Below, in pieces: positions 31,968 through 41,927 of a DNA stretch of 64,000 nucleotides. Under the pieces are notes generated by a model that saw only the letters and a program-made list of their open reading frames with translations, was not told the origin of the DNA and did not search any database. Position numbers and translations under genes: made by a program. The stretch's first letter is position 1. Each line of letters opens with the position of its first letter. Source of the DNA: Buchnera aphidicola (Anoecia oenotherae) (GTDB lineage Bacteria; Pseudomonadota; Gammaproteobacteria; Enterobacterales; Enterobacteriaceae); assembly GCF_005080765.1 (NCBI RefSeq), contig NZ_CP033012.1:186001-250000 (forward strand), in the 5' to 3' direction.

Positions 31968-32911
31968 TTATTTTCCTAATAGTAAAATTTTTGCTTTAAA
32001 TATTTATAGTTAAATATTTTACAAGAATTAATTTAATTGGGGTTAAGTATACTTAATAAAATTTAAGTTTATAATATTAAACATATCATATTTTATAGAA
32101 GATAGTTATGTTTTAACATGTTATATATATTTTTTAAGTATTTTAATACTAATATTTAAAGAATTAATTTAATAGTAGAAATCTTTTTTTAAGATATATC
32201 TTTAAAGTAAGATAATTAAATAGATAGTTTTTATATTATAAGTTTAATAAATAATTTTAAATAAAATTTAATTAAAACATATGGAATTAGTTATTTAACA
32301 AATATTAAAAAATGTATGTGAATTTAATTCTTATTAAGAAAGTATTAGTATATGTTTTTTGAAGTAAAAAATTATATATTTTACATACATAAAATTGCAT
32401 TATTATTTTTAATAAACAAGTAAAATATTATACATAAATTATATACGAACGCGTTTTAGAAGGGGTTTTTACAGGAAAATATTATAATTATTTTTAACTT
32501 ACATATACAAATATTTATACATGTATGTACATATATATATAATGTTTTAAATTTTTAGTAACTAGTATAATTATAGAAATATATATATATATAAATAAAT
32601 GATTAATGTCTATATGGTTTTTTTTTTATAAATAAATATATTAATTTATTTATTTTAAAAATAGTATGTAATTCTAGTTATACTAGTTTTATGTTTATTT
32701 TAAATTTATTTGATTAGTTAGTTGGATGTTTGTTATAAATTTTTTTATTTATAATAAAAGTAGTAATTGAATAGTAATAAGAACGTTGTTAAAAGCAATA
32801 TATATAATGATTATAAACAAGCATATATATAACGAAGAATATATGTGTATATATTTTATATTATAAAAAATGAGTTATTTCAAATAAAATTAAATTATTT
32901 TGAGTAGATAT
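31968..32911. other. Spacer between divergent ilvI and degP
   Basis: More than 900 bases without a supported gene. It should contain divergent promoters. A short G+C-richer patch at about 32446-32475 (ACGAACGCG, then AAGGGG) differs from the surrounding A/T and could be a promoter element or a last trace of a lost gene. No leader peptide with branched-chain codons is visible upstream of ilvI. Confidence 0.5.
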
Positions 32912-34363
32912 ATGAAAACAATACGTTTTTTATATGGTTTTTTATTAAAAGCATTATTTTTTTTATACTTTTTTTGTTTTTTTTGTATTTCTTTATTAGC
33001 AAATTCTTATGCTAAAACATCTTCTATGGTACTTCAAAATAGTTTTTCTTCAGTAATACAAAAAACTATTCCTTCGATTGTTAGTATTTATGTTGATGGA
33101 ATGATTACTGTAGAAAATCAAAAAATTGAAGATCAAGATAATATTTCTGAAAATAAAAAAAATAAACGTACAAAACAAATCGCATTTTTTAATAATCATT
33201 TTCTTACTAAAAAAAATGAAAATATTTATGAAGTTAAGAAAAAGTTTAAAGCACTTGCATCAGGTGTAATTATTGATTCTAACAATAGATATATTGTTAC
33301 TAATAATCATGTAGTAGAAAATGCTGATTGTATTATTATTAAAACATATGACAATTATTATTGTTTAGCAGATGTTGTAGGAACAGATGCTTATACTGAT
33401 TTAGCTGTAATTAAAGTTAGAGGAACAAAACAATTAAAAGAAATAAAAATTTCTGACTGTAAAGAGTTAAAAGTTGGAGATAGTACTATAGCTATAGGTA
33501 ATCCATATGGTTTACCTGATACTGTAACAACAGGAATAGTATCAAATATTGGAAGGAGTGGTTTAGATTTAAATAAGTATGAAAACTTTATTCAAACTGA
33601 TGCAGCTATTAATAATGGAAATTCTGGAGGAGCATTAATTGATTTAAAGGGAGAATTAATAGGAGTAAATTCTGCTATTTTTAGTCCAGTAGGTGCTAAT
33701 GTAGGGATAGGTTTTTCTATACCAGGATATGTAGTAAAAATTATTAGTCAACAATTAATTTCAAATGGTTCTGTTCATCGTGGGAATTTAGGTGTTTCTG
33801 GAGTTGATTCAGATCAAAATATGGCTGAATCTATAGGAACATTTAAAATTGATGGAGCTTTTATAACTGAAGTGGCAGATAATACTTCTGCGAAAAAAGA
33901 AGGATTGCGTGCTGGAGATGTAATTGTTTCTTTGAATAATAGAGCTATTACTAATTTTTCTGAATTAGTTTCAGAAATGTTAATTGCAGAATGTGGATCT
34001 AAAGTAAGATTAGGGGTGATAAGACATAATAAAGTATTTTTTATAAATGTAAAAGTAGAAGAAAACAAAAAGAAAAAAAACATTTTACCTGAATGTGTAA
34101 ATCATTTTTTTTTAGGATCTAAGTTATGCAATTTTAATTATAAAATGAATGGAGTAGATAATAAAAGTGTAAAAATAAGTGCTATTAAGCAAGGTTCTTT
34201 TTCAGATATAAAAGGATTTAGAAAAAATGATGTAATTTTATCGGTAAATAAACGTTCGATTATAAATTTAAAAGATTTGAAAAAAAAATTGAGTCAAGAA
34301 TATATATTGGTTCTTTTTCAAGTTTTAAGAAATAATAAAACAGTATATGTAGTCTGTAGTTAA
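32912..34363 (+). CDS. degP: Periplasmic serine protease/chaperone DegP (HtrA, Do family)
   Basis: Degrades or refolds damaged envelope proteins. The N-terminus is a signal peptide: Lys/Arg, a long Phe/Leu-rich core, then ANSYA before the mature part. The triad is intact: His in VTNNHVVENAD, Asp in DAYTDLAVIKV, Ser in NNGNSGGALID. Two PDZ domains follow (about residues 290-380 and 400-480), as in DegP or DegQ rather than DegS. The frame is open from a TTG at 32900, but the ATG at 32912 is the better start, giving 483 residues. It keeps a DegP-length mature form. A perfect hairpin follows. Confidence 0.93.
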   Translation: MKTIRFLYGFLLKALFFLYFFCFFCISLLANSYAKTSSMVLQNSFSSVIQKTIPSIVSIYVDGMITVENQKIEDQDNISENKKNKRTKQIAFFNNHFLTKKNENIYEVKKKFKALASGVIIDSNNRYIVTNNHVVENADCIIIKTYDNYYCLADVVGTDAYTDLAVIKVRGTKQLKEIKISDCKELKVGDSTIAIGNPYGLPDTVTTGIVSNIGRSGLDLNKYENFIQTDAAINNGNSGGALIDLKGELIGVNSAIFSPVGANVGIGFSIPGYVVKIISQQLISNGSVHRGNLGVSGVDSDQNMAESIGTFKIDGAFITEVADNTSAKKEGLRAGDVIVSLNNRAITNFSELVSEMLIAECGSKVRLGVIRHNKVFFINVKVEENKKKKNILPECVNHFFLGSKLCNFNYKMNGVDNKSVKISAIKQGSFSDIKGFRKNDVILSVNKRSIINLKDLKKKLSQEYILVLFQVLRNNKTVYVVCS

Positions 34364-34385
34364 TCTTATGTAACATATATTTTAC

Positions 34386-34434
34386 ATTAGTTGTCCTAGT
34401 GTTTATGAAAGTTGTAAAAAACAGGACAACTAAT
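34386..34434. terminator. Hairpin between convergent degP and dapD
   Basis: ATTAGTTGTCCT at 34386-34397 is perfectly complementary to AGGACAACTAAT at 34423-34434, a 12-base-pair stem with a 25-base loop. It lies between the stop codons of two convergent genes. Long-loop hairpins of this kind recur in the window (after lpd and grpE). A bidirectional terminator or 3'-end protecting structure is the likely role. Confidence 0.6.
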
Positions 34435-34471
34435 GATTTAAAAATTTTATATAAAAATTAAATATTAATAA

Positions 34472-35302
34472 TTAATCTTGATATATGTTTCTGAGTAATT
34501 TATTAATTTCTATTTTACTTAGTGTTTTATTATCTACCTTTTTTACTATGATTGCAGAGTATAATCCATATTTTTTATTTTTTGAAGGTAAATTTCCAGG
34601 TACTACTACTGATTTGCTTGGTACCCGTCCATAATAGATTTTGTCGTTTTCTCTATCATAAATTCTTGTACTTTTTCCGATATAAACTCCCATAGATATT
34701 ACTGATCCTTCTTCGACAACAACACCTTCAACTATTTCAGATCTAGCTCCAATAAAGCAGTTATCTTCAATGATCGTAGGTGATGCTTGAAGAGGTTCTA
34801 AAACACCGCCAATACCTACTCCTCCTGAAATATGAACATTGTTTCCTATTTGAGCGCAAGATCCTATAGTTGACCAGGTATCTATCATAGAGTTTTCTCC
34901 AATATATGCTCCTATGTTCACATAACTTGGCATTAGAACACTATTTTTGCCTATAAATGCTCCGTTTCTTACAGTAGATAAAGGTACAATTCTTACATTA
35001 TCTTTCTGAAATTGAGATTCGTCGTAATCACTGTATTTTAATGGTATTTTATCGTAGTAACAGGTTTCAAGAGCATGAAATATAGAATTTTCTTTTATTA
35101 AAAATGCTAATAAAATCGCTTTTTTAACCCATTCATTAACTATCCATGAATTGTTTTTTTTTTCTGCTGCTCGTAATGTTCCGGAGTTTAGTAAATTAAT
35201 AGTTTTATCGATAGATTCAGAAATAGAAGAGTCGATATTATCAATGTCTAAAGTATCTTTTTTTTCATAAGCTTCATCAATTATTTTTTTTAAATTTTCC
35301 AT
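34472..35302 (-). CDS. dapD: Tetrahydrodipicolinate N-succinyltransferase
   Basis: Succinylates tetrahydrodipicolinate with succinyl-CoA on the path to diaminopimelate and lysine. The central left-handed beta-helix is clear from hexapeptide repeats (about residues 105-215), with [33 protein letters not shown] and [13 protein letters not shown]. The C-terminus [15 protein letters not shown] also fits. 276 residues against 274 in E. coli. With the peptidoglycan genes apparently lost nearby, lysine for the host is the more likely reason for its retention. Confidence 0.96.
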   Translation of the reverse strand: MENLKKIIDEAYEKKDTLDIDNIDSSISESIDKTINLLNSGTLRAAEKKNNSWIVNEWVKKAILLAFLIKENSIFHALETCYYDKIPLKYSDYDESQFQKDNVRIVPLSTVRNGAFIGKNSVLMPSYVNIGAYIGENSMIDTWSTIGSCAQIGNNVHISGGVGIGGVLEPLQASPTIIEDNCFIGARSEIVEGVVVEEGSVISMGVYIGKSTRIYDRENDKIYYGRVPSKSVVVPGNLPSKNKKYGLYSAIIVKKVDNKTLSKIEINKLLRNIYQD

Positions 35303-35571
35303 GAATAAATATTTCCTATAATGAATATTAATGGTTTTAAATACTATTTAATTTAATATTATAAATTATATATAGATATATATAACAAATATTTTTATAT
35401 TAGAAATATATTTTTTTAGAACTTAAAATATTGAATTCTAAAAATAGATTTTAATCATATTTAATATAATAAATTATTGTAAATAGAATTAAACTTTATA
35501 CAGTAAGCACGCGAATATTAAATATATATAGTATATCAATATTTTTTACAAGTAGGAGGTAAAATTATAAT

Positions 35572-36330
35572 TTATAAAGTAAGAATCTCGCATCCATTTT
35601 CTGTAACTAAAATGGTATGCTCATATTGAGCAGAATAGCTATGATCTTTTGTTTTTACTGTCCATCCATCCTGCATACATTGAACATTATGGTTTCCAAT
35701 ATTAATCATAGGTTCTACTGTAAAAGTCATGTTTTTTTTTATTTTAATACCAGCGATTTTTTTATTATAAAAATGTAAAATTTCAGGTTTTTCATGAAAC
35801 TTTTTTCCGATTCCATGTCCACAATAGTTACGAACTACAGAAAATTTATTACTTTCTACATATTTTTGTATTGTTTTTCCAATGATAGAAGAATAAACTC
35901 CAGGTTTTATTTTTTTTAAAGCTAAAAATAAGCTATTTTTTGCAATTTTACATAGTTTTCTAAATTGTTTTGTGGTTTTACCTATAACAAACATTTTAGA
36001 GGCATCTCCATGATATCCATTTTTAATAACTGCAACATCAATATTAATGATATCTCCTTCTTTGAGGTATTCTTTGTAGTTAGGAATACCGTGGCATACT
36101 ACGTCATTTACGGATGTGCAAATAGAATTCGGAAATCCATTATATCCTAAACAAGCTGGAATAGCTTTTTGTTGTTTTATTATATAATTATGGCAAATAC
36201 GATCAATTTCACCTGTTGAGATTCCTGGTATAAGAAAGGGTTTAATCATATTTAATACTTCTGAAGTTAATTTCCCTGCGATTCTCATTTTTTTAATTTC
36301 TTGACTTGTTTTGATTAGAGTGCTAGTCAT
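35572..36330 (-). CDS. map: Methionine aminopeptidase
   Basis: Removes the initiator methionine from nascent proteins. All five metal ligands are seen: Asp in NIDVAVIKNGYHGD and GDASKMF, His in CGHGIGKKFHE, Glu in FTVEPMINIG, and Glu in QYEHTILVTENG. 252 residues; slightly shorter at the C-terminus than the 264 of E. coli. It is divergent from rpsB, as in E. coli. glnD, which lies between map and dapD in E. coli, is absent. Confidence 0.96.
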   Translation of the reverse strand: MTSTLIKTSQEIKKMRIAGKLTSEVLNMIKPFLIPGISTGEIDRICHNYIIKQQKAIPACLGYNGFPNSICTSVNDVVCHGIPNYKEYLKEGDIINIDVAVIKNGYHGDASKMFVIGKTTKQFRKLCKIAKNSLFLALKKIKPGVYSSIIGKTIQKYVESNKFSVVRNYCGHGIGKKFHEKPEILHFYNKKIAGIKIKKNMTFTVEPMINIGNHNVQCMQDGWTVKTKDHSYSAQYEHTILVTENGCEILTL

Positions 36331-36631
36331 TCTTTACCTAAATTATACTATATAGTGGAATTATATAAAAAATATTTAATTTTATGAAATGTCTAATTTT
36401 ACCTTTTTATTAAAAATCAAAATTTTTTAGTGTGTAAGTATATATATGTAACAATATTATAAACTAAAATAGTTGTAATAATAGATGATATACTGTAGCA
36501 GTATATTATAGATAAATTAAATTATATCAATTAAATTTTACTTATTAAGTTGAACTTGAAAAAAATATTATTAAAATAAAATATATGTAGTTAATTGATA
36601 AAATTATTAATGCAAATTATTTGGAGTTGTT
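36331..36631. promoter_or_regulatory. Divergent map/rpsB control region with a hairpin
   Basis: This 300-base region must hold the promoters of map and rpsB. It contains an 8-base-pair hairpin with a 3-base loop: ATATACTG at 36488-36495 and CAGTATAT at 36499-36506, about 125 bases before rpsB. In E. coli the rpsB leader carries a structured element through which S2 represses rpsB-tsf; a counterpart here is possible but unproven. GGAG precedes the rpsB start. Confidence 0.35.
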
Positions 36632-37339
36632 ATGCATATTATTTCAATGAAGGATATGTTAAAAGCAGGAGTGCATTTTGGTCATCAAACACGTTATTGG
36701 AATCCAAAAATGAAACCTTTTATTTTTGGATCACGCAATAAAGTGCATATTATTAATTTAGAAAAATCATTACCGTTATTTAATATAGCTTTATGTGAAT
36801 TAAAAAAAATATTTTATAGAAACGGAAAGATATTATTCATAGGTACTAAAAAAGCAGCAAGAAAAGAGATAAAAATAGCAGCTGTAAACTGTAAGCAATT
36901 TTATGTTAACCATCGTTGGTTAGGTGGAATGTTAACGAATTGGAAAACTGTAAGACAGTCAATAAAACGTTTACAGGATTTAGAAATTCAATTAGAAGAC
37001 GGTACGTTAGATAAATTAACAAAAAAAGAACGACTTTTAAGATTAAGAGAATTAGATAAATTAGAAAAAAGTTTAGGTGGAATAAAAAAAATGGGAGGGT
37101 TACCTGATGCTATTTTTGTTATAGATGCTGAATATGAAAATATTGCTATAAAAGAAGCTAACAATCTTAGTATACCAGTATTTTCTATAGTTGATACAAA
37201 TTCTAATCCAGAAGGAGTTGATTTTATCATTCCTGGTAATGATGATGCTATTAGAGCTATTAAATTATATTTAAACACAGTAGTATCTGTTCTTCGAAGG
37301 AGTAGTGATAAAAAAATAATTATTAAAAAGAATAAATAG
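36632..37339 (+). CDS. rpsB: 30S ribosomal protein S2
   Basis: Structural protein of the small subunit that binds late in assembly with S1. The N-terminus [22 protein letters not shown] is the S2 signature 1 region, and [19 protein letters not shown] near residue 150 is signature 2. [13 protein letters not shown] is also typical. 235 residues against 241 in E. coli. The ATG follows TTGGAG. It heads the conserved order rpsB-tsf-pyrH-frr. Confidence 0.97.
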   Translation: MHIISMKDMLKAGVHFGHQTRYWNPKMKPFIFGSRNKVHIINLEKSLPLFNIALCELKKIFYRNGKILFIGTKKAARKEIKIAAVNCKQFYVNHRWLGGMLTNWKTVRQSIKRLQDLEIQLEDGTLDKLTKKERLLRLRELDKLEKSLGGIKKMGGLPDAIFVIDAEYENIAIKEANNLSIPVFSIVDTNSNPEGVDFIIPGNDDAIRAIKLYLNTVVSVLRRSSDKKIIIKKNK

Positions 37340-37528
37340 AACTGTAATATATTTTATGATCTAATATTTTATTGATTATTGCATTGGTTAATATCATACG
37401 TGTTTTTATATGCAGATATTAAATAGTTTGTTTGACTAAACTTGCATAGAAATATATTATTTAAAACAGTTAAAATTATACAATGTAATATATTAAATAT
37501 TATTTCTTTTATTAAAGAGAGTTTCGAT

Positions 37529-38326
37529 ATGGAAAATGTTTCAGCTTCTCTTGTAAAGAGTTTAAGAATGAGAACAGGAGTAGGTATACTAGAGTGTAAG
37601 AAAGCTTTGATAGAGTCGAATGGAAATATAGAATTAGCTATTGATTATCTTAGAACATCTGGTATAAAAAATGCTAAAAAAAAAATAAGAAATACAACTT
37701 TGCAAGGTTCTATTTTCTTAAAAATTAAAAATAATTTTGGAGTTATTTTAGAAATAAATTCTGAAACTGATTTTGCTTCTCGTAGTACAGAATTTAACTT
37801 GATAGGTACAGAGTTAGCAAAAATAGCTATTGAAAAAAAAATAAAAGGTATTGATGAATTAAAAAACATTTTTGAAAAAAAAAGATTATTTTTTATTAAT
37901 CAATTTTCAGAAAATATTTCTATTCGTAGAATTAAATTTTTAAATGGAGAGAGTTTAGGATCGTATATGCATAATTCTAGAATTGGAGTATTAGTATCTA
38001 GTGATTTAAAAAATGTTAGAACAGATATTTTACATCAGTTAGCTATGCATATTGCAGCAAATGACCCAGAGTATATTTCATCCGATAATATTCCTAAACA
38101 TATTACGGATAGAGAGTATGAAATACAATTAAATTTATCGAAAAGAATAAATAAAAAAGATTTTGTTATAAAAAAAATTCTAGAAGGTAGAATGAAGAAA
38201 TATGTAAATAGTATTTGTTTGATGGAACAAAATTTTTTGTTAGATAATACTAAAAAAGTAAAAGACGTGTTATTAGAACATAAGTTTTTGGTAAAGAATT
38301 ATATTCGGTTTGAATTAGGTCGTTAA
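37529..38326 (+). CDS. tsf: Translation elongation factor Ts
   Basis: Guanine nucleotide exchange factor for EF-Tu. The frame is open from 37442, but the ATG at 37529 follows AGAGAG and matches the E. coli N-terminus (SASLVKSLRMRTGVG), giving 265 residues. The UBA-like first domain with KKALIESNGNIELAIDYLR is clear. The EF-Tu-contacting TDFA motif reads ETDFASRSTEF. The IRRI..L segment and the C-terminal IRFELG are kept. Length is somewhat below the 283 of E. coli because of a shorter C-terminus. Followed by a strong hairpin. Confidence 0.96.
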   Translation: MENVSASLVKSLRMRTGVGILECKKALIESNGNIELAIDYLRTSGIKNAKKKIRNTTLQGSIFLKIKNNFGVILEINSETDFASRSTEFNLIGTELAKIAIEKKIKGIDELKNIFEKKRLFFINQFSENISIRRIKFLNGESLGSYMHNSRIGVLVSSDLKNVRTDILHQLAMHIAANDPEYISSDNIPKHITDREYEIQLNLSKRINKKDFVIKKILEGRMKKYVNSICLMEQNFLLDNTKKVKDVLLEHKFLVKNYIRFELGR

Positions 38327-38396
38327 ATACATAATTATTAAATTATATTTAATAAAATTAATCATTGTATAAAAGATAATTAATTTTACATATCTG

Positions 38397-38429
38397 TTTA
38401 GAGGAACTAATAGTTTAAGTTCCTTTAAA
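38397..38429 (+). terminator. Terminator hairpin after tsf
   Basis: TTTAGAGGAACT at 38397-38408 pairs with AGTTCCTTTAAA at 38418-38429 (12 base pairs, one G-U) around a 9-base loop, about 70 bases after tsf. It would end the rpsB-tsf transcript before pyrH, as in E. coli. No perfect T tract follows. Confidence 0.6.
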
Positions 38430-38520
38430 TAGATAAAAATGTTTACATTTTATCAAAAAATAAATTATTTAAAGTTAGTATTAATTTTGTGTTAAGTAGT
38501 TTTATAGTGGATATAAAATA

Positions 38521-39252
38521 ATGAAAATGTGTATTTATAAAAAAAAAGTATATAATCGAGTATTAATAAAATTAAGTGGAGAATCTTTACAAAACGAAAA
38601 AAAAACCGGTATAAATCAGTTTTTTTTATACCGCATAGCAAAAGATATAAAAGAAATAGTACAATTAGGAATACAAGTTTCTATTGTGATTGGAGGTGGA
38701 AACTTGTTTAGAGGTTCTAGTCTAACTAATATAGGAGTAAATCATATTGTAGCGGATCATATAGGAATGCTAGCAACTATCATTAATGGACTAGCTATCA
38801 GAGACATTTTATTTCAAAAAAAAGTTCAATCATATTTAATGTCTTCATTTTCTATAAAAGGAATGTGTTCAAGTTTTAATTTAGATAAAGCTAGAAAATT
38901 ACTTTCTAGTAATATAGTGATTATTTTTGGAGGAGGAACGGGTAATCCATGCTTTACTACAGATTCAGCTGCATGTTTGAGAGCTATTGAAACTAAATCA
39001 GAAATAGTATTAAAAGGAACAAATGTGAATGGTGTATATTCAGCCGATCCAAAAAAAAAGTTAAATGCGATAATGTATCATAAATTAAGTTATAAAGAAG
39101 TATTAGACAAAGAGTTAAAGATAATGGATTTGTCAGCATTTATTTTAGCGCGAGATTATAAAATTCCTATTTGTGTTTTTAACATTAATACTCCAGGATT
39201 ACTGTATAAGATTGTTACTGGAGTTCAAGAAGGAACATTTATTGGATACTGA
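38521..39252 (+). CDS. pyrH: Uridylate kinase
   Basis: Phosphorylates UMP to UDP; an amino acid kinase-fold enzyme regulated by GTP and UTP in enterobacteria. NRVLIKLSGESLQ is near residue 12, VVIGGGNLFRG-type motif reads IVIGGGNLFRGSS near 60, and GGGTGNPCFTTDSAACLRAIE near 142 is the nucleotide- and UMP-binding segment. KVMDLSAF-type sequence reads LKIMDLSAFILARD. 243 residues against 241. A 9-A run lies in frame in the SADPKKKLN segment. Between tsf and frr in the usual order. Confidence 0.96.
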   Translation: MKMCIYKKKVYNRVLIKLSGESLQNEKKTGINQFFLYRIAKDIKEIVQLGIQVSIVIGGGNLFRGSSLTNIGVNHIVADHIGMLATIINGLAIRDILFQKKVQSYLMSSFSIKGMCSSFNLDKARKLLSSNIVIIFGGGTGNPCFTTDSAACLRAIETKSEIVLKGTNVNGVYSADPKKKLNAIMYHKLSYKEVLDKELKIMDLSAFILARDYKIPICVFNINTPGLLYKIVTGVQEGTFIGY

Positions 39253-39380
39253 TGTATAAAAAAATAATATAAAAACATTTTTATTTAAAATAATTTTAAT
39301 TTGTAAAATTATTAGGAATATAGTTTTTAAAAAAATATTTATTTAATAAATTTTTTATTATTGAATATGTATAAAAGTAC

Positions 39381-39398
39381 ATATATATATATATATAT
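39381..39398. repeat. AT dinucleotide repeat upstream of frr
   Basis: Nine AT units in a row between pyrH and frr, about 30 bases before the frr start. Such tracts are replication-slippage prone. No function is evident. Confidence 0.5.
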
Positions 39399-39427
39399 TT
39401 ATAAATATTAGTATGGAGAGTAATATT

Positions 39428-39982
39428 ATGAATGATTTAAAAAAAGATGTGTATGTTAAAATGGATAAGTGTATAGATTCTTTTAAAGAATCTATTAAAA
39501 AAATTAGTACTGGAAGAGCTACACCTTCTTTGTTAGATTCTATAAATATAGAATATTATAATAACATAGTACCTTTAAAAAAAATATCTAGTATAGTTGT
39601 TGAGGATTCGCATACGTTGAAAATAAATACTTTTGATTCTTCTATACGTTCTGTAGTAAAAAAAAATATAATGAAATCTAATTTGGGATTAAATCCTGTA
39701 ATAGTAGGCGATAGTATAAAAGTATTTATACCTATTTTAACTGAAGAAAGAAGAAAAGAATTTATAAAATTACTGAATCATGATGCAGAAAAAGCAAAAA
39801 TTAGTATTAGAAACATAAGACGTGAAGCTAATGAAAAATTAAAGAATGGTAAGAAAAAAAAAATAATTAGTAATGATGAAGAATATATTACTCAGAATGC
39901 TATTCAGGATTTAACTGATAATTATATGAAAAAAATAGAATTTATAGCTCTAAAAAAAAAGAATAATATTCTAACTATATGA
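39428..39982 (+). CDS. frr: Ribosome recycling factor
   Basis: With EF-G splits post-termination ribosomes. The ATG at 39428, 9 bases after GGAG, aligns with the E. coli start (DIRKDAEVRMDKC against DLKKDVYVKMDKC); an ATG at 39413 overlaps the ribosome-binding site itself and is less likely. ISTGRATPSLLDSI near residue 27 and LTEERRKEF near 105 are family signatures. 184 residues against 185. A long spacer follows. Confidence 0.95.
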   Translation: MNDLKKDVYVKMDKCIDSFKESIKKISTGRATPSLLDSINIEYYNNIVPLKKISSIVVEDSHTLKINTFDSSIRSVVKKNIMKSNLGLNPVIVGDSIKVFIPILTEERRKEFIKLLNHDAEKAKISIRNIRREANEKLKNGKKKKIISNDEEYITQNAIQDLTDNYMKKIEFIALKKKNNILTI

Positions 39983-40701
39983 TTAAAAAAATTGTTTTAA
40001 ATATAATTTTTTATATTTAAACATGAAAATTTTTAATTTATATAAGTATTATGAACATAGTTAAATAGCACTGTTTATTTTTATAAAAAATACTAGATGA
40101 CAAATATTAGAAATATTCTTCATATAAATTTAATAATATTTTATTTTTTATTTATAAAAAACATATTTTTATTAAAATAAAAAAAAAGAGTATATATTTA
40201 TTTTTTTTTAAAAATTATATACATATAAGTGTTTGTATAATAATTTATTTTTATATGAATTTTATATAAATAATCTTTTATATTTTTTTTTAAAATCAAA
40301 AAATGATTAATATTAATTAAAAATAATAGATCATAAGTAAGAATATAAATTTTATTAAAAATAATATTATTTTAAATAAATATAAATATATGAAATGTTT
40401 TATTTGGATCTAGTTTTATATATATTTGAAATAGAAATGTGTAAGTATTTTTTTTATAAAAATAATAATATATTAGTATATATAACTATAAGTTTAAAAA
40501 AAATGATAAAAGAATAAAAAATTTTAATGTAAAAGTATTAGTATTGTTATTGTTTGTTTATTATTTATGATAGATAGTAATTTATAAATACATTTATTAA
40601 AATAATAGTTATATATAATTATTTATAACAATAAAGTTTAAAATAATTATTTTTATAAATTTTGTATTGTTTTATAAAAATAAAGGATATTTATATTTTA
40701 T
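39983..40701. other. Gene-free spacer between frr and fabZ
   Basis: About 720 bases of nearly pure A/T. In E. coli this interval holds dxr, ispU, cdsA, rseP, bamA, skp and lpxD. No remnant of any is recognisable. No RNA gene is seen. Confidence 0.6.
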
Positions 40702-41130
40702 ATGATTAATATACCTGATTTTTTACCTCATTGTTTTCCATTTTTACTTATTGATAAAGTAATTGCATATCAAAATAATAAATATTTATATGCATTAACA
40801 AAAATAGCTAACAACAGTTTTTTTTTAAATATTCATTATCCAGAGAGACCTGTTTTCCCAGGTTCTATAATTTTAGAAATAATAGCACAATCAAGTGGTT
40901 TGCTAGAATTCATTAGTAACGGAAAATTAAAAAAAAATGAAATATATTATTTATATAAAGTTAATACATTAAATTTTAGATGTCCTATTTTTGCAAATAA
41001 TATATTAGTAATTAAGGTTTTTGTAAATGAATCACGGAATTATATAACAAGATTTAAAGGTTTCATAACAGTTAAAGATAAAATAGTATGTAATTTCTAT
41101 ATCTCGTGTATTAGAAAGTGTATTTATTAA
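40702..41130 (+). CDS. fabZ: 3-hydroxyacyl-ACP dehydratase FabZ, divergent
   Basis: Dehydrates 3-hydroxyacyl-ACP in fatty acid elongation. The hot-dog fold is recognisable: IPDFLPHCFPFLLIDKV at the N-terminus, then the active site with catalytic His in NIHYPERPVFPG (near residue 45) and Glu in IILEIIAQSSG (near 59), then TRFKGFITV. 142 residues against 151. Oddities: the family GHFPGKP reads IHYPERP, so both glycines flanking the His are replaced, and the PVxPGD segment reads PIFANN. Catalytic residues are intact, so activity is possible, but the gene looks relaxed. The lpx genes that surround it in E. coli are absent. Confidence 0.88.
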   Translation: MINIPDFLPHCFPFLLIDKVIAYQNNKYLYALTKIANNSFFLNIHYPERPVFPGSIILEIIAQSSGLLEFISNGKLKKNEIYYLYKVNTLNFRCPIFANNILVIKVFVNESRNYITRFKGFITVKDKIVCNFYISCIRKCIY

Positions 41131-41296
41131 ATCAATACAATTTAATTGTTTTATGTTCACATTTTAATTTTAGAATTTAAAAGTTATATTTTTAATAGAT
41201 AAATTTATTATTTGTTAATTAAAACATGTTTATAACTTATGAATTGAAACTGTGTAGTAATTAATTATTTTTATTATTGAGGAAATATATTTTTTC

Positions 41297-41872
41297 ATGA
41301 AAAGAATTTTTCCATGTTATATGCGTACAGCTGGAATAGATGAAGTAGGAGTTGGTGCAATAGCAGGAGATATAGTTAGTTCTGCTGTTATTTTAGATCC
41401 AAAATTTCCTATATTAGGACTTCAGGATTCAAAAAAAATATCTTCAAAAAAAAGATTGGTTTTGTATAAGAAAATAATTAAAAACGCTTATTCATGGAGT
41501 ATAGGTAAAGTTTCTTGTAAAGAAATAGATATTTTAAGTGTATCTAAAGCAATAGAATTATCTATGATAAGAGCAATTAATCGATTAACAGTTAAACCTA
41601 CTTTTATATTTATAGATGGCATTAGAACTTTAAATATATCTATTCCTAATATTTCAATTATTAAAGGAGATAATATTGTTAAAGAAATAAGCGCTGCTTC
41701 TATTATAGCTAAAGTATCACGTGATAATAGCATGGTAGTATTAGATAAAATTTTTCCAAAATATGGTTTTTTAAACCATAAAGGATATTGTACATATAAG
41801 CATATATGTGCATTAAAAAAGTATGGATTTACTAAATTTCATCGTCGTAGTTATAGGTTAAAATTATTATAA
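41297..41872 (+). CDS. rnhB: Ribonuclease HII
   Basis: Removes RNA from RNA-DNA hybrids and single ribonucleotides from DNA. The first acidic pair is in AGIDEVG (Asp15, Glu16), a third in FIFIDGIR, and the fourth in AKVSRD, following ISAASIIAKV. 191 residues against 198 in E. coli. The family GRG motif that recognises the RNA-DNA junction reads GVG (Val19, codon 41351-41353), and the next residues PLVG read AIAG. It lies 55 bases upstream of dnaE, as in E. coli. Identification is firm; the substrate specificity may have changed. RNase HI is also encoded in the window. Confidence 0.93.
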   Translation: MKRIFPCYMRTAGIDEVGVGAIAGDIVSSAVILDPKFPILGLQDSKKISSKKRLVLYKKIIKNAYSWSIGKVSCKEIDILSVSKAIELSMIRAINRLTVKPTFIFIDGIRTLNISIPNISIIKGDNIVKEISAASIIAKVSRDNSMVVLDKIFPKYGFLNHKGYCTYKHICALKKYGFTKFHRRSYRLKLL

Positions 41873-41927
41873 CGAACAAATAAATTTTATAGGTTCAATA
41901 TAGTTTTACTATTTAGGGAGTTAAAGT

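Noticed and set aside
35552..35562. GTAGGAGGTAA on the plus strand as a ribosome-binding site of an unlisted gene
   Set aside because: No open frame follows it; it runs straight into the 3' end of map on the opposite strand.
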